A DNA stretch of 10,853 bases from Gammaproteobacteria bacterium (GTDB lineage: Bacteria; Pseudomonadota; Gammaproteobacteria; BMS3Bbin11): assembly GCA_030597275.1 (NCBI GenBank), contig JAUVSB010000030.1, positions 1 through 10,853 of the forward strand, written 5' to 3'. Under the pieces are notes generated by a model that did no database searches, was not told where the DNA came from, and saw only the letters and a list, made by a program, of their open reading frames with translations. Made by a program: the position numbers and the translations under genes. Positions 1 to 9,751 of the stretch are shown here, piece after piece. Numbering within the stretch: the stretch's first letter is position 1; each line of letters opens with the position of its first letter.

Positions 1-753
1 GGGCAGCCAGACATGCAGTGGAACCTGCGCTGATTTACCCATGGCACCGATAAACAGCATGATGCAGATAAAGGTAATAATGCTCCACTCACTGCCAGGA
101 AGAATTTCTATTGTTTGCCCCAGCACTTCGGGAACTGATGCAAAGACGGCATGATAATCAAGCGTACCAAAGGTGGCATAAATTGCCGCAATACCTATGA
201 GAAAACCCAAATCACCGACACGGTTGACCAGAAAGGCTTTCATGTTGGCGTAGATAGCAGTATCCCGTGTATACCAGAAGCCAATCAGCAAATATGAAAT
301 CAGACCTACTGCTTCCCAGCCAAAGAACAGCTGCAGGAAGTTGTTCGACATCACCAGCATCAGCATGGCAAAAGTAAACAGTGAGATATAACTGAAGAAA
401 CGCTGATAACCGGGGTCATCGTGCATATAACCGATAGTATAGATATGCACCATCAACGAGACAAAAGTCACAATAACCATCATGGTCGCAGTCAGGCTAT
501 CTATAAGAAAACCCACTTCAAAGGGGAAATTATCACTGATGCCCCAGACATAAACGGTTCCATTAAATGTGTTGCCGGACATCACGTCAAAATACACATA
601 GACAGAAAGTGCACAGGCTGTGGCCACACCGGCTACGGTAATAGTGTGCGCACCTGCACGACCTATCTGGCGCCCAAACAAACCCGCTACTAAGGCAGCA
701 AACAGGCAGACTAGTGGGATTGCAAGATAAACAAGTTTCATATCATCCATCAT
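1..753 (-). CDS. nuoL: NADH-quinone oxidoreductase subunit L (5' part; C-terminus outside window)
   Basis: NuoL is the antiporter-like membrane subunit at the far end of the complex I membrane arm; it carries one proton channel and, in its missing C-terminal part, the long lateral helix. I translated 251 residues by hand, beginning MMDDMKLVYLAIP and running off the window edge at LHVWLP. The family averages a little over 600 residues, so about 40 percent is visible. Several hydrophobic helices can be seen. Family key residues are present: Glu147 in FFGWEAVG (the TM5 glutamate), Asp181 in NRVGDLGF, and Lys240 in MGKSAQVPLHVWLP (the TM7 lysine). The start ATG lies 4 nt after the nuoK stop, with AAGGG 8 nt upstream. 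A second in-frame ATG follows at once and another lies at codon 5, so the exact start is uncertain by a few residues. The reading frame is intact. Identity is very secure. Confidence 0.96.
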   Translation of the reverse strand, partial: MMDDMKLVYLAIPLVCLFAALVAGLFGRQIGRAGAHTITVAGVATACALSVYVYFDVMSGNTFNGTVYVWGISDNFPFEVGFLIDSLTATMMVIVTFVSLMVHIYTIGYMHDDPGYQRFFSYISLFTFAMLMLVMSNNFLQLFFGWEAVGLISYLLIGFWYTRDTAIYANMKAFLVNRVGDLGFLIGIAAIYATFGTLDYHAVFASVPEVLGQTIEILPGSEWSIITFICIMLFIGAMGKSAQVPLHVWLP

Positions 754-757
754 CTGT

Positions 758-1063
758 TTATCCCTTCAGGCTATCCAGGTCCTGGATATTAATAGTGTGC
801 CTGCGTCTGAACAGGACAATAATTATCGCCAGGCCAATCGCAGATTCAGCAGCAGCCACGGTAAGAATAAAAAACACAAAGACCTGTCCGGCAAGGTCGT
901 TCATATAATGTGAAAAGGCAATAAAATTCAGATTCACAGCCAATAGCATTAATTCGATAGACATCAGCAGGATAATGACATTTTTCCTGTTCAAAAAGAT
1001 CCCGGCCACACTTAATGCAAAAAGTATGGCTCCTAGAATCAGATAATCAGATAAAGCGATCAT
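758..1063 (-). CDS. nuoK: NADH-quinone oxidoreductase subunit K
   Basis: NuoK is the small three-helix membrane subunit of complex I (ND4L homologue), between NuoJ and NuoN, which carries part of the proton path. The product is 101 residues, matching the family's usual 100 or so. Three hydrophobic segments are visible at about 3-23, 28-50 and 59-85. The two conserved buried glutamates are present: Glu37 in [16 protein letters not shown] and Glu73 in [14 protein letters not shown] chose the ATG at 1063 because AAGGAG sits 4 nt upstream and because [15 protein letters not shown] fits the family N-terminus. An in-frame ATG at 1096 would add a charged 11-residue leader and overlap nuoJ by 20 bp, which looks unlikely. 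The chosen start leaves a 13-nt gap after nuoJ. Confidence 0.95.
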   Translation of the reverse strand: MIALSDYLILGAILFALSVAGIFLNRKNVIILLMSIELMLLAVNLNFIAFSHYMNDLAGQVFVFFILTVAAAESAIGLAIIIVLFRRRHTINIQDLDSLKG

Positions 1064-1076
1064 TACACTCCTTCCC

Positions 1077-1682
1077 TCAATCCTGCTTCTCAGCATTCAT
1101 TTTCACTATACGCAGGCGATCTTGCTTACGTACCCGTACCTGTTCTTCTGGCTTCTGTCTTTTTGATGATGAGCGCCCGCGTAAGCCCAGAGAGATTGCA
1201 GCGACCATTGCCAGCAGTAATAAAACAGCGGCCAACTCAAACGGATAAACATAATAGGTGTATAGCAACAAGCCCAGCTGATGCGTATTGCCGTAGTCAG
1301 CAGCCGCTGCCGCTGGCGCAGGCATCTGTTCTATATCAAAAGGGCCAGAAGTGAAAATAATGGCAAGTTGCAGCAGAATGATGACAGCCACTGTCGCACC
1401 TATGGGCAGGTATTCTGCAAAGCCCTCTCGAAGCTGGTCGACATCGATATCCAGCATCATCACGACAAACAGGAACAGCACCATCACAGCGCCAACATAG
1501 ACAAGAACTAGCACTATGGCCAGAAATTCTGCCTCCAGTAATAGCCAGATTACTGCAACCGTGAAAAACGTCAGGATCAGGAACATGGCGGCCCGCACAG
1601 GGTTGCGTACCGTAATGACCAGGCCAGCAGCTATTACTGCTACCGATGCGAGAAAGTAAAATGCAAATTGTTCAAATGTCAT
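1077..1682 (-). CDS. nuoJ: NADH-quinone oxidoreductase subunit J
   Basis: NuoJ (ND6 homologue) is a five-helix membrane subunit of complex I next to NuoH, NuoA and NuoK. The product is 201 residues. Hydrophobic helices lie at about 5-25, 29-50, 54-77, 93-112 and 147-168. The hallmark is the TM3 stretch [17 protein letters not shown] (61-77), where the family has a pi-bulge that changes during turnover. An Ala/Pro-rich linker (PAPAAAAA, 121-128) lies in the loop before TM5. The last 30 or so residues ([12 protein letters not shown] to the end) are strongly charged and net basic, as expected of a cytoplasmic tail; this part is poorly conserved in the family. The gene starts 30 nt after nuoI, the widest junction in the operon. 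The best Shine-Dalgarno candidate (AAGG) is about 13 nt from the ATG, so initiation signals look weak. Confidence 0.95.
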   Translation of the reverse strand: MTFEQFAFYFLASVAVIAAGLVITVRNPVRAAMFLILTFFTVAVIWLLLEAEFLAIVLVLVYVGAVMVLFLFVVMMLDIDVDQLREGFAEYLPIGATVAVIILLQLAIIFTSGPFDIEQMPAPAAAAADYGNTHQLGLLLYTYYVYPFELAAVLLLLAMVAAISLGLRGRSSSKRQKPEEQVRVRKQDRLRIVKMNAEKQD

Positions 1683-1712
1683 AATGTTTTGTAAACCTTA
1701 TCTGCACCCGTG

Positions 1713-2204
1713 CTAACGGTATGCTGCATCCTGTTTTCTATCACTTGCAATGCTTTTTTCCATGCGATCTCCATTAGCCAGCAGCATATCCTTGGTATAA
1801 TAAAGATCACCCTGGCTTTCACCAAAATATTCAAACTCACGCGTTTCAACAATAGCATCGACAGGACAGGCCTCTTCGCAGAAACCGCAAAAAATACATT
1901 TGGTTAAATCAATATCGTATCTTGTTGTACGACGTGAACCGTCTTCCCTGGCTTCAGAATCAATTTTTATTGCCAGAGCAGGACAGACTGCTTCACACAG
2001 CTTGCAGGCGATGCAGCGTTCTTCACCATTTGGGTAACGGCGCAGCGCATGCAGCCCACGAAAACGGAATGACATCGGTGTTTTCTCTTCAGGGTACTGA
2101 ACGGTAATTTTTCTCTGGAACAGATGCCTGCCGGTCACGGCCAAACCCTTCCATAACTCAATCAGAAATAAACTCTTAATGGCAAAAATGGCTTTATTCA
2201 TCAT
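1713..2204 (-). CDS. nuoI: NADH-quinone oxidoreductase subunit I (2x[4Fe-4S])
   Basis: NuoI (TYKY homologue) is a ferredoxin-like subunit of the connecting module that passes electrons through clusters N6a and N6b towards N2 in NuoB. The product is 163 residues, normal for the family. Both eight-cysteine signature motifs are intact: [12 protein letters not shown] with Cys64, 67, 70 and 74, and [12 protein letters not shown] with Cys103, 106, 109 and 113. The N-terminal 30 residues are an amphipathic stretch ([15 protein letters not shown]) that in known structures lies against the membrane arm. The gene starts 9 nt after nuoH with a purine-rich AGGGG upstream. Two adjacent ATG codons (2204 and 2201) could serve as start, changing only one residue. 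No anomaly is seen. Confidence 0.97.
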   Translation of the reverse strand: MMNKAIFAIKSLFLIELWKGLAVTGRHLFQRKITVQYPEEKTPMSFRFRGLHALRRYPNGEERCIACKLCEAVCPALAIKIDSEAREDGSRRTTRYDIDLTKCIFCGFCEEACPVDAIVETREFEYFGESQGDLYYTKDMLLANGDRMEKSIASDRKQDAAYR

Positions 2205-2213
2205 TCCATACCC

Positions 2214-3272
2214 CTAGTGAAACAGGTATCCCCACGGTGTAAGAAACATCGCAACACCCATCACAACGATCCAGATTATTGTCAGTGGTATAAAGACTTT
2301 CCAGCCCAGACGCATAATCTGGTCATAACGATAACGCGGAAATGTCGCCCTGAACCAGAGGAAAAAGAACAGCATAAAACTGGTCTTCAACAATAACCAG
2401 TGGAGCCCATCCCCAAGGATTAAAACATCTGAAGCTGCGCCGAACGGTGACATCCAGCCACCGAGAAACATCAGCGATGCCAACGCGGCAATCAAAATCA
2501 TATTGGCGTATTCAGCAAGGAAGAAAACTGCAAAGGTCATGCCAGAGTATTCAATAGAGAAACCCCCAACTATTTCAGACTCGCCTTCAGCAACATCAAA
2601 AGGTGCACGGTTAGTTTCGGCAACACCAGAGATAAAGTACACCACGAACATAGGGAATAGCGGCCACAGGTACCAGTCTGTTATTCCCCCGCTCTGTGCC
2701 AGAACAATTTCACGCAGATTCAGGCTACCCGCTGCCATCAGCACCGTAACCAGGGCAAAGCCCATCGCCAGTTCATAGGAAACAATTTGAGCCGCTGCGC
2801 GCATGGAGCTTAGAAAGGCATATTTGGAATTGGATGCCCAACCGGCAATGATGATGCCATAGACACCAATTGAGGTCATAGCAAGAACAAATAACAAACC
2901 TGCATTGATATCGGCCAGTACCAGGGTATCGGTAAAGGGAATGACTGACCAGACGGCAAATGCCGGTCCAATTGCCAGAATTGGCGCCAGTATAAACAGA
3001 TATTTATTTGATTTAGTCGGTACGATGATTTCTTTAAGAATCAGCTTCAGCGCATCTGCAATCGGTTGCAGCCATCCCCTGGGACCTACCCGATTCGGCC
3101 CGATACGGATCTGCATATAACCTATTATCTTACGTTCCGCGTAGGGCAAATAGGCGACTGCGGCGACCAATGGCAAGAAGATTGCCACCACCTTGATGAG
3201 GGAAATTAACAGAACATGCAGCCAGTCCCATTCTGGTAAAAAATCAAGTAAATAGAGTATCCATTCAGGCAC
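2214..3272 (-). CDS. nuoH: NADH-quinone oxidoreductase subunit H
   Basis: NuoH (ND1 homologue) anchors the hydrophilic arm to the membrane and forms, with NuoB and NuoD, the quinone-binding cavity and the entry of the charged E-channel. The product is 352 residues, close to the usual 320-350, with eight or so hydrophobic segments. Family signatures are intact: [25 protein letters not shown] at about 40-64 and [20 protein letters not shown] at 219-238, whose cluster of acidic residues lines the E-channel. Initiation is at a GTG, 8 bp inside the end of nuoG, supported by AGAGGT 8 nt upstream (3281-3286) and by the family-like N-terminus. The overlap suggests translation is coupled to nuoG. The final residues, [10 protein letters not shown], are ordinary. 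Confidence 0.96.
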   Translation of the reverse strand: MPEWILYLLDFLPEWDWLHVLLISLIKVVAIFLPLVAAVAYLPYAERKIIGYMQIRIGPNRVGPRGWLQPIADALKLILKEIIVPTKSNKYLFILAPILAIGPAFAVWSVIPFTDTLVLADINAGLLFVLAMTSIGVYGIIIAGWASNSKYAFLSSMRAAAQIVSYELAMGFALVTVLMAAGSLNLREIVLAQSGGITDWYLWPLFPMFVVYFISGVAETNRAPFDVAEGESEIVGGFSIEYSGMTFAVFFLAEYANMILIAALASLMFLGGWMSPFGAASDVLILGDGLHWLLLKTSFMLFFFLWFRATFPRYRYDQIMRLGWKVFIPLTIIWIVVMGVAMFLTPWGYLFH

Positions 3273-5607
3273 TGGACTTTACCTCTAACCAGTTTGCATT
3301 GCCCAATGCGGCGGTTTCCTGCATTGCAGTTGGCAACAATACGCAGTTCAGTGGAATTGAAGCACTGGCGTAGACGCTGATGTCAATTTTTCCATCACCA
3401 TTTACCAGTTCTATTGAGTTTCCATCTTCAATTTTCATAGATGCCAGTGTGTCCGGGTGCATACCCGCTGCTGCTGGCGGATTATCCAGTGTTTGTTGCA
3501 ATGGCTGTGAGTGGCGCGTAACAGGATCGACACGATACAAAGAAAGATGAGAGATACACGCCAACATGTTTTCTTCTATCTGAACAGGTGCACTCAAATC
3601 CGAACTGCCTGATGCTTTTGTTAATCTGCTGATTTCATCTCGAATAGATTCACTTGTTGTATAGTCAAACCCTTCCAGGTCCAGATAATTTGCCAGTACA
3701 CGTATTATTTTCCAGCCTGGTCTCGCATCACCTTTTGGATGAATTGCGGCTTTCCAGCTTTGATTATTGCCTACACAATTTACATGCGTTCCATCGCTCT
3801 CTGTAGCAGTAGCCAATGGCAGCATGATATGGGCAAGTTCTTCGATTTCTTCATTGCGGTAACTGCCAATGTGAATGACCACACCGGTTTCACGTAAGGC
3901 ATCTACCGCTAACTTGCCAGCTATGCAATCTAACGAGGGTTCAATATTAAATAACAAACAGGCTTTCAAGGCCGGGCTCAGCATCTCTGCGGTGTTCTTA
4001 CCGGTTTTGCTCTTATCTTCAACTGAGAATGGCAGAAACGACGCCTGCCAGGCCGCTACGGCATTGCCCTCTTCCAGCCTGCCGGTTTTGACTTCGGTAA
4101 TATCCCCAATAATTTTAGCCAGCGCTACTAAAAGAGAGTAATTGGCATCCATTTGCGCCATCGAACCGACAATTATCTGTCCGTCGCTGCCTGCTTCAAT
4201 AAGACTTTCTGCTAATTCCTCTAATTCCTTGCTTGCATCACACGTTTCAGCAAGTTCTGCTACTGTTTCATTGATAGATGCCTGCTTTTTCTGTGCAACT
4301 ATCACTGCAAGTCGAGCCAGTGTTGCCAATAACAATGACGGGGAAACTGCAATATTGGCCTGCAGGGGGAAGGCAAAATCAAATTTGGTACTGTTGATAG
4401 CACTGATACTGCCGCCATTTCCTGCTGCCTTACGTAGACGCGTTGCCAATAGCGGCTGCTCCTTACGGATATTACTTCCTATCAGCAATACAGCTTTGGC
4501 CTGTTCAAGGCTAGCGATGCTGTCGCCCAGCAGTGGTGCAGACATCATACCATCGGCCCTGAAATCCTGCTGTCGCAGTCGGTAATCCATATTCTGGCTA
4601 CCCAATCCACGCATCAGTTTTGCCAGTAGGGAGAATTCTTCCAGAGTGGATGTCGGTGAGGCCAGTGTGCCAACACTGTCGGCACCATATTCGTCTACAA
4701 TCTTCTTCAGCTTACTCGAGACGTTATCCAGCGCTGTCTGCCAGTCCGTCTCCTTCCATTCGCCGTTGATCTTCAGCATGGGCGTAGTCAAACGCTGTTC
4801 AGAATTGTTCGCTGTGTAACTAAAACGGTCACGGTCTGATAGCCATTCCTCGTTTATCGCCTCATTATTACGTGGTAACACACGTAATACTTCACCACGT
4901 AATGTCTGGACTATGGTATTTGAACCGACGGTGTCATGAACAGCTACACCATCGTGGTTCTGCATTTCCCAGCTGCGCGCCTTGAAACGGAACGGTTTGG
5001 AGGTCAGTGCACCTACCGGACACAGATCAATGACATTACCTGACACCTCAGAGCAGACGGCCTGTCCCATAAAGGTCATAATCTCACTGTGCTCGCCACG
5101 ATTTACCATGCCCAGTTCCATAATGCCCGCTATCTCCTGGCCAAAACGCACACAACGGGTACACTGAATACAGCGTGTCATGTCTGTGGAGATCAGTGAG
5201 CCTATATTCTTATCAAATACAACACGCTTTCCTTCGGAGAAACGCGAAATATCTTTGCCATAACCAACGGCCAGATCCTGTAGCTCGCATTCACCGCCCT
5301 GATCACAGATAGGGCAATCCAGCGGGTGATTGATGAGCAGAAATTCCATGGTACTTTTCTGTGCAGCACGCGCCTGTTCAGACTGTGTTTCTACCTTCAT
5401 GCCATCTGTAATTGGAGTGGCACAGGCGGGCAGCGGCTTTGGTGCATTTTCAACTTCGACCAGGCACATGCGGCAGTTTGCCGCAATGGACAACTTGTCG
5501 TGATAGCAGAATCGCGGGATATAGATACCCGCTGCATCAGCTGCCCTGATCAACATCGAACCTGCTTCTGCTTCTATCTTTTGTCCGTTAATTTCTATTG
5601 TTGCCAT
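3265..5607 (-). CDS. nuoG: NADH-quinone oxidoreductase subunit G
   Basis: NuoG (75 kDa homologue) is the largest peripheral subunit and relays electrons from NuoF through clusters N1b, N5 and N4. The product is 780 residues from ATG 5607. Residues 1-70 form a plant-type ferredoxin domain with N1b ligands Cys34, Cys45, Cys48 and Cys62. [15 protein letters not shown] gives the N5 His94/Cys98/Cys101/Cys107 set. RCIQCTRC plus DLCPVGAL give N4 with Cys146, 149, 152 and 196. The rest is a molybdopterin-oxidoreductase-like fold that binds no molybdenum in this family. The extra N7 cysteines of the enteric and Thermus proteins are absent after residue 210, as in most bacteria. The frame stays open upstream to a TTG at 5673, but that would overlap nuoF by 41 bp and add a non-family leader, so I reject it. 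The gap to nuoF is 25 nt. No strong Shine-Dalgarno is visible. Confidence 0.96.
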   Translation of the reverse strand: MATIEINGQKIEAEAGSMLIRAADAAGIYIPRFCYHDKLSIAANCRMCLVEVENAPKPLPACATPITDGMKVETQSEQARAAQKSTMEFLLINHPLDCPICDQGGECELQDLAVGYGKDISRFSEGKRVVFDKNIGSLISTDMTRCIQCTRCVRFGQEIAGIMELGMVNRGEHSEIMTFMGQAVCSEVSGNVIDLCPVGALTSKPFRFKARSWEMQNHDGVAVHDTVGSNTIVQTLRGEVLRVLPRNNEAINEEWLSDRDRFSYTANNSEQRLTTPMLKINGEWKETDWQTALDNVSSKLKKIVDEYGADSVGTLASPTSTLEEFSLLAKLMRGLGSQNMDYRLRQQDFRADGMMSAPLLGDSIASLEQAKAVLLIGSNIRKEQPLLATRLRKAAGNGGSISAINSTKFDFAFPLQANIAVSPSLLLATLARLAVIVAQKKQASINETVAELAETCDASKELEELAESLIEAGSDGQIIVGSMAQMDANYSLLVALAKIIGDITEVKTGRLEEGNAVAAWQASFLPFSVEDKSKTGKNTAEMLSPALKACLLFNIEPSLDCIAGKLAVDALRETGVVIHIGSYRNEEIEELAHIMLPLATATESDGTHVNCVGNNQSWKAAIHPKGDARPGWKIIRVLANYLDLEGFDYTTSESIRDEISRLTKASGSSDLSAPVQIEENMLACISHLSLYRVDPVTRHSQPLQQTLDNPPAAAGMHPDTLASMKIEDGNSIELVNGDGKIDISVYASASIPLNCVLLPTAMQETAALGNANWLEVKSSA

Positions 5608-5632
5608 GTCTAGTCGTTTTTGTCTGTATCTT

Positions 5633-6916
5633 TCAGGCAGTTGCTTTGCGATTAATATTAATTTTTGCTTCAAATTCGCTTCTGAATTGCGTGATAAAAC
5701 TTGCTACCGGCATTGCCGCCGCATCACCCAGGGCACAGATTGTACGGCCCTGTATGTTATTGGCCATGTCAGCCAGCAGATCAAGATCCTCAATTTTTCC
5801 TGCACCAGAATTGATACGGTGTATCACCCGATATAGCCAGCCCGTCCCTTCCCTGCATGGCGTACATTGACCGCAGGATTCTTCATGATAGAAATAGGAA
5901 AGGCGCTCCAGTGTTTCAACCATATCCGTGGTTTCATCCATGACGATGACAGAACCTGCTCCTAGCATGGAACCGGCGCCGGAAATTGAATCATAATCCA
6001 TATCCAGTTCCATCATGACATCACCATGCAGAACCGGGACTGATGAACCGCCTGGTATAACGGCTTTTAGAGTATGGCCTTCGCGCACACCACCGGCCAG
6101 TTCCAGTAAGTCTTTAAACGGCGTTCCCATAGGAACTTCATAATTACCCGGTTTATTGACATGACCGGATACAGAAAACAGTTTTGTGCCACCATTATTG
6201 GGTTTACCCAATTCAGCAAACCAGCTGCCGCCCTTCTCAAGTATTACAGGCACTGAAGCCAGGGTTTCTGTATTATTAATGGTTGTCGGTTTTCCATAGA
6301 GACCGAAACCAGCAGGAAACGGCGGTTTGAATCTTGGCTGCCCCTTTTTACCTTCCAGTGATTCAAGTAGTGCTGTTTCCTCACCGCAGATGTAGGCACC
6401 CGCACCAAGATGTGAGTGCAAATCAAAATCAAAACCGGTGCCCTGGATGTCTGCACCGAGTAAACCCGCTTCCCTGGCTTCCGCGAGTGCCGCTTCGAAA
6501 CGTTCATACGGCTCCCAGAATTCACCGCGTATATAGTTGTAACCTATAGATGCGCCGATGCAATAACCGGCAATGATCATGCCTTCTATTAACTGGTGTG
6601 GGTTATAGCGTAAAATATCACGGTCTTTGAAAGTGCCGGGTTCACCTTCATCTGAATTGCATACTATGTATTTCTGACCAGGAGCCGTTCTTGGCATGAA
6701 ACTCCATTTCAGCCCGGTTGGGAAACCGGCGCCACCACGACCACGCAAACCTGAGGCCTTGATTTCTTCGATAATTTCTTCAGCAGGGGTTTGCTCTTTA
6801 AGTATCTTTTTCAGCGCTGAGTAGCCACCGACCTCAAGATAGGTCTTCAGACTCCAGGGCTCATCCTTGCCAAGGGTACGGAAACAGACGAGATTTAGCT
6901 TGGTTTCATCGATCAT
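5633..6916 (-). CDS. nuoF: NADH-quinone oxidoreductase subunit F (FMN, NADH-binding)
   Basis: NuoF (51 kDa homologue) is the NADH dehydrogenase proper. It binds NADH and FMN and passes electrons one at a time to cluster N3. The product is 427 residues; the family ranges from about 420 to 450. The Gly-rich nucleotide/FMN stretch [16 protein letters not shown] is at 57-71, followed by [15 protein letters not shown] (86-100) in the NADH/FMN site and [19 protein letters not shown] (171-189), a family signature. The SLBB-type region follows at about 245-330. [15 protein letters not shown] supplies N3 ligands Cys348, 351 and 354, with Cys394 in GRTICALGD as the fourth. The gene starts at an ATG 3 nt after the nuoE stop; the Shine-Dalgarno is weak, so coupling to nuoE translation is likely. 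The set of NuoE, F and G is the complete electron-input module. Confidence 0.97.
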   Translation of the reverse strand: MIDETKLNLVCFRTLGKDEPWSLKTYLEVGGYSALKKILKEQTPAEEIIEEIKASGLRGRGGAGFPTGLKWSFMPRTAPGQKYIVCNSDEGEPGTFKDRDILRYNPHQLIEGMIIAGYCIGASIGYNYIRGEFWEPYERFEAALAEAREAGLLGADIQGTGFDFDLHSHLGAGAYICGEETALLESLEGKKGQPRFKPPFPAGFGLYGKPTTINNTETLASVPVILEKGGSWFAELGKPNNGGTKLFSVSGHVNKPGNYEVPMGTPFKDLLELAGGVREGHTLKAVIPGGSSVPVLHGDVMMELDMDYDSISGAGSMLGAGSVIVMDETTDMVETLERLSYFYHEESCGQCTPCREGTGWLYRVIHRINSGAGKIEDLDLLADMANNIQGRTICALGDAAAMPVASFITQFRSEFEAKININRKATA

Positions 6917-6919
6917 GTC

Positions 6920-7402
6920 TCAGTCCAGCCCCTCGAGTATTTTATCTATGCTCTCAGGTGTCAGATTTTCGTAATATTCTTTATTAACCTGCATCATTGG
7001 TGCACCACCACAGGCACCCAGGCATTCGACTTCCTTGATGCTAATACGACCATCCGCCGTGGTTTCACCCGGCCCTATCCCTGTTTTCAGTTTCAGGTGA
7101 TCCAGTACTTCTTTTGCACCGCGCAACTGACACGAAATATTGCTACAAACACAGAGTTTATGTTGACCAACATCCTTGTGCTCATACATTGAATAAAAGG
7201 TGGCCACTTCGTAAACATGAATAGCAGGCATCTCAAGAAAATCAGCGATCTCCTGCATAATTTCCTTGCTCACCCAGCGAAACTCGTCCTGAACGATACG
7301 CAAAGCGGCCATCACAGCTGACTGCTTGCGGTCGGCTGGATACTTATCCAGTTCTTTTTTGATCTCGGCAAGGATGCCATCAGTTAATGTCATTTCGGTC
7401 AT
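6920..7402 (-). CDS. nuoE: NADH-quinone oxidoreductase subunit E ([2Fe-2S] N1a)
   Basis: NuoE (24 kDa homologue) is a thioredoxin-fold subunit that carries the [2Fe-2S] cluster N1a and pairs with NuoF. The product is 160 residues, close to the E. coli length. The N-terminal half is a helical region (about 1-75, ending in [13 protein letters not shown], typical of the family). Cluster ligands are intact: Cys86 and Cys91 in CVCSNISC and Cys127 and Cys131 in [11 protein letters not shown], the family's C-x4-C and C-x3-C spacing. It overlaps the nuoD end by 4 bp (ATGA), with GGGGAAG 7 nt upstream of the start, which points to translational coupling. A further in-frame ATG at codon 4 is possible but less favoured. 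Confidence 0.97.
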   Translation of the reverse strand: MTEMTLTDGILAEIKKELDKYPADRKQSAVMAALRIVQDEFRWVSKEIMQEIADFLEMPAIHVYEVATFYSMYEHKDVGQHKLCVCSNISCQLRGAKEVLDHLKLKTGIGPGETTADGRISIKEVECLGACGGAPMMQVNKEYYENLTPESIDKILEGLD

Positions 7403-8652
7403 CGATCTACTTCCCCGAAAACAATATCCTGGGTTCCAATGATTGCCACAACATCAGCCAGCATGTGGCCATTGGACATTTCATCCAGGGCAGACAAATG
7501 AGCAAAACCCGGGGCGCGAATCTTTACCCTGTATGGCTTGTTGGCCCCATCTGAAACCAGGTAAATACCAAACTCACCTTTAGGGTGTTCCACCGCAGCG
7601 TATGCCTGACCTTCTGGCACACAGAAACCTTCGGTAAATAATTTAAAGTGATGGATCAAGGCTTCCATGTCGTGCTTCATGCTTTCACGATTTGGCGGTA
7701 CAATTTTATGATCTTCCACCATTACCGCGCCATGGTTGTTACGTAACCATTCAACACACTGGCGAATAATGCGATTGGACTGACGGAATTCCTCCATGCG
7801 CACCAGATAGCGATCATAGGTGTCGCCATTAGTGCCGACAGGTATGTCAAAATCCAGGCGGTCATAGACTTCATAAGGCTGTTTCTTACGCAGATCCCAT
7901 TCAACGCCCGAGCCACGAAGCATAGGCCCGGTAAAGCCCAGATTTTTTGCCCGCTCCGGTGACACTATGCCGATATCAACGGTACGCTGTTTCCAGATAC
8001 GGTTGTCGGTTAACAGTGTTTCATATTCATCGACATGTGCAGGAAAGCGTTCAGTAAAATCCCAGATGAAGTCGAGTAAAGAACCCTGGCGGTTCTCGTT
8101 CATGCGATCGACATCTTTCTGATTATGCCATTTTGAGGCTTCATACTGCGGCATGCGGTCCGGAAGATCACGGTAGACCCCGCCAGGACGATAATACGTC
8201 GCGTGCAAACGGGCACCGGAAACCGCCTCGTAGACGTCCATCAGGTCTTCGCGTTCCCGGAAGCAATAGAGAAACATGGTCATTGCACCGATATCCAGAC
8301 CATGGCCTGCAAGCCATAAAAGATGATTCAGGATACGCGTAATTTCATCAAACATGACGCGAATGTATTGCGCACGCAAGGGCACGTCTACACCCAGCAT
8401 TTTTTCTATTGCCAGCACATAGGCATGCTCGTTCGACATCATGGATACATAATCCAGCCTGTCCATGTAGCCAATACTTTGATTGTATGGCTTCGACTCA
8501 GCTAATTTTTCCGTTGCACGATGCAACAGGCCTATATGTGGATCTGCGCGAGTAATGACCTCGCCGTCCATTTCAAGAACCAGGCGTAATACACCATGCG
8601 CAGCAGGGTGCTGCGGGCCAAAATTCAGTGTGTAGTTATGTAATTCAGCCAC
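7399..8652 (-). CDS. nuoD: NADH-quinone oxidoreductase subunit D (49 kDa homologue)
   Basis: NuoD belongs to the family related to the large subunit of [NiFe] hydrogenases, without the nickel site, and forms most of the quinone-reduction pocket with NuoB. The product is 417 residues, the standard length for an unfused NuoD. The N-terminal loop [15 protein letters not shown] (10-24) contains His19, and [14 protein letters not shown] holds Tyr68. Their 49-residue spacing matches the His/Tyr quinone-headgroup pair known from bovine and Thermus enzymes. TGPMLRGSG and the C-terminal DIVFGEVDR are also typical. Initiation is at GTG 8652, overlapping nuoC by 8 bp, with GAGGG 5 nt upstream (8658-8662). 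Unlike the enteric nuoCD fusion, C and D are separate genes here. No odd features are seen. Confidence 0.97.
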   Translation of the reverse strand: MAELHNYTLNFGPQHPAAHGVLRLVLEMDGEVITRADPHIGLLHRATEKLAESKPYNQSIGYMDRLDYVSMMSNEHAYVLAIEKMLGVDVPLRAQYIRVMFDEITRILNHLLWLAGHGLDIGAMTMFLYCFREREDLMDVYEAVSGARLHATYYRPGGVYRDLPDRMPQYEASKWHNQKDVDRMNENRQGSLLDFIWDFTERFPAHVDEYETLLTDNRIWKQRTVDIGIVSPERAKNLGFTGPMLRGSGVEWDLRKKQPYEVYDRLDFDIPVGTNGDTYDRYLVRMEEFRQSNRIIRQCVEWLRNNHGAVMVEDHKIVPPNRESMKHDMEALIHHFKLFTEGFCVPEGQAYAAVEHPKGEFGIYLVSDGANKPYRVKIRAPGFAHLSALDEMSNGHMLADVVAIIGTQDIVFGEVDR

Positions 8653-9250
8653 CGTAACCCTCTTCCCTTATTACGCGGGGTACCAGAACACGTGGTTCTA
8701 TAGAAACAGGCTGGTATACAACCCTGCCTTTCTCTTCGTCATAGCGCATTTCTACATGGCCAGACATCGGAAAATCCTTACGGAACGGATGCCCGACGAA
8801 ACCGTAATCGGTAAGAATGCGTCGTAAATCCGGATGGCCTTTGAAAAGAATACCGAAAAGATCAAAAGCCTCTCGCTCGAACCAGTCAGCTGACTTCCAT
8901 ATATCTATCACCGAGTCGACCATTGGAGATGATTCGTCAACGAAAACGCGCAGACGCAGACGCTGGTTACGGGAAGTCGATAGCAAATGATAAACAACAG
9001 CAAAACGTGGTTTTTGCCACTGTTCGCCAGCTTCCTGACGATAAGTCAGGTAATCGACACCACATACATCGATCAGGGTATCAAAAGCAAAGTTTTCACC
9101 AGAAAGTAATTTCTTACAGATTTCATGTAATGCATCAACGTTCAGATCGACAGTCAATTCACCCAATTCAATAGAAGAAGCATTTACTGCGTCGCCCGCT
9201 GCTTCTCCGATGCGCCTTTGCAGCGTCTGTAGTCTTTCGATATTTGTCAT
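8645..9250 (-). CDS. nuoC: NADH-quinone oxidoreductase subunit C (30 kDa homologue)
   Basis: NuoC is a structural subunit of the connecting module that packs against NuoD and NuoB and has no cofactor. The product is 201 residues, normal for the stand-alone form. The N-terminal third is variable. The family signature is intact at about 125-161: [27 protein letters not shown] followed by GHPFRKDFP. The C-terminus ([20 protein letters not shown]) resembles other proteobacterial NuoC tails. The ATG at 9250 is 3 nt after the nuoB stop and has no clear Shine-Dalgarno, so it probably relies on ribosomes that finish nuoB. It overlaps nuoD by 8 bp. Confidence 0.96.
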   Translation of the reverse strand: MTNIERLQTLQRRIGEAAGDAVNASSIELGELTVDLNVDALHEICKKLLSGENFAFDTLIDVCGVDYLTYRQEAGEQWQKPRFAVVYHLLSTSRNQRLRLRVFVDESSPMVDSVIDIWKSADWFEREAFDLFGILFKGHPDLRRILTDYGFVGHPFRKDFPMSGHVEMRYDEEKGRVVYQPVSIEPRVLVPRVIREEGYGG

Positions 9251-9253
9251 CTG

Positions 9254-9751
9254 TCAGAGGCGGGCTATAGTATTGGTTGTGCGAATTTTTTTCTGTAACT
9301 GCAGGATGCCGTAGAGCAAGGCTTCTGCTGTGGGGGGGCAACCTGGCACATAAATATCCACAGGGACAATACGGTCACAGCCACGAACAACAGAATAGGA
9401 ATAGTGATAATAACCACCGCCATTGGCGCATGAACCCATTGAAATGACCCAACGCGGCTCTGCCATCTGGTCATAGACCTTACGCAAAGGTGCCGCCATT
9501 TTGTTGGTCAGAGTACCGGCAACAATCATCACATCTGATTGCCTGGGGCTGGGACGGAACATGATACCGAAGCGATCAAGATCATAACGTGATGCGCCCG
9601 CCTGCATCATTTCAACAGCACAGCAGGCCAGCCCGAAGGTTACAGGCCACATGGAGCCGGTACGTGCCCAGTTAATCAGGCTATCAGCAGTAGTGACTGC
9701 CCATCCCTGATCTGCCGTACCATTCTCTGTTGCGCTATTAGTTACTCCCAT
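9254..9751 (-). CDS. nuoB: NADH-quinone oxidoreductase subunit B ([4Fe-4S] N2)
   Basis: NuoB (PSST homologue) holds N2, the last iron-sulfur cluster, which reduces quinone at the interface with NuoD. The product is 165 residues. N2 ligands are the tandem cysteines Cys43-Cys44 in [10 protein letters not shown], Cys108 in [11 protein letters not shown] and Cys138 in [41 protein letters not shown] (54-80) is also diagnostic. The start I chose is ATG 9751, which has AAGGAG 7 nt upstream (9759-9764) and overlaps the nuoA stop by 10 bp. The frame stays open to a GTG at 9772, which would add MDERSAG from within nuoA, but that codon sits upstream of this Shine-Dalgarno and the extension is not family-like. 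No lesions are seen. Confidence 0.97.
   Translation of the reverse strand: MGVTNSATENGTADQGWAVTTADSLINWARTGSMWPVTFGLACCAVEMMQAGASRYDLDRFGIMFRPSPRQSDVMIVAGTLTNKMAAPLRKVYDQMAEPRWVISMGSCANGGGYYHYSYSVVRGCDRIVPVDIYVPGCPPTAEALLYGILQLQKKIRTTNTIARL

Noticed and set aside
421..693. Plus-strand 90-codon frame opposite nuoL
   Set aside because: The His- and Thr-rich translation has no family-like motif, and the opposite strand encodes clear NuoL with its conserved Glu and Asp residues.
1015..1511. Several overlapping plus-strand frames opposite nuoJ and nuoK
   Set aside because: These are shadows of conserved membrane genes on the minus strand, with no independent ribosome binding sites or motifs.
3875..4585. 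Two plus-strand open frames (88 and 147 codons) inside nuoG
   Set aside because: They lie antisense to a continuous, well-supported nuoG frame, are rich in Ser/Ala/Leu without a recognisable motif, and adjoin one another simply because the antisense frame is sparse in stops.
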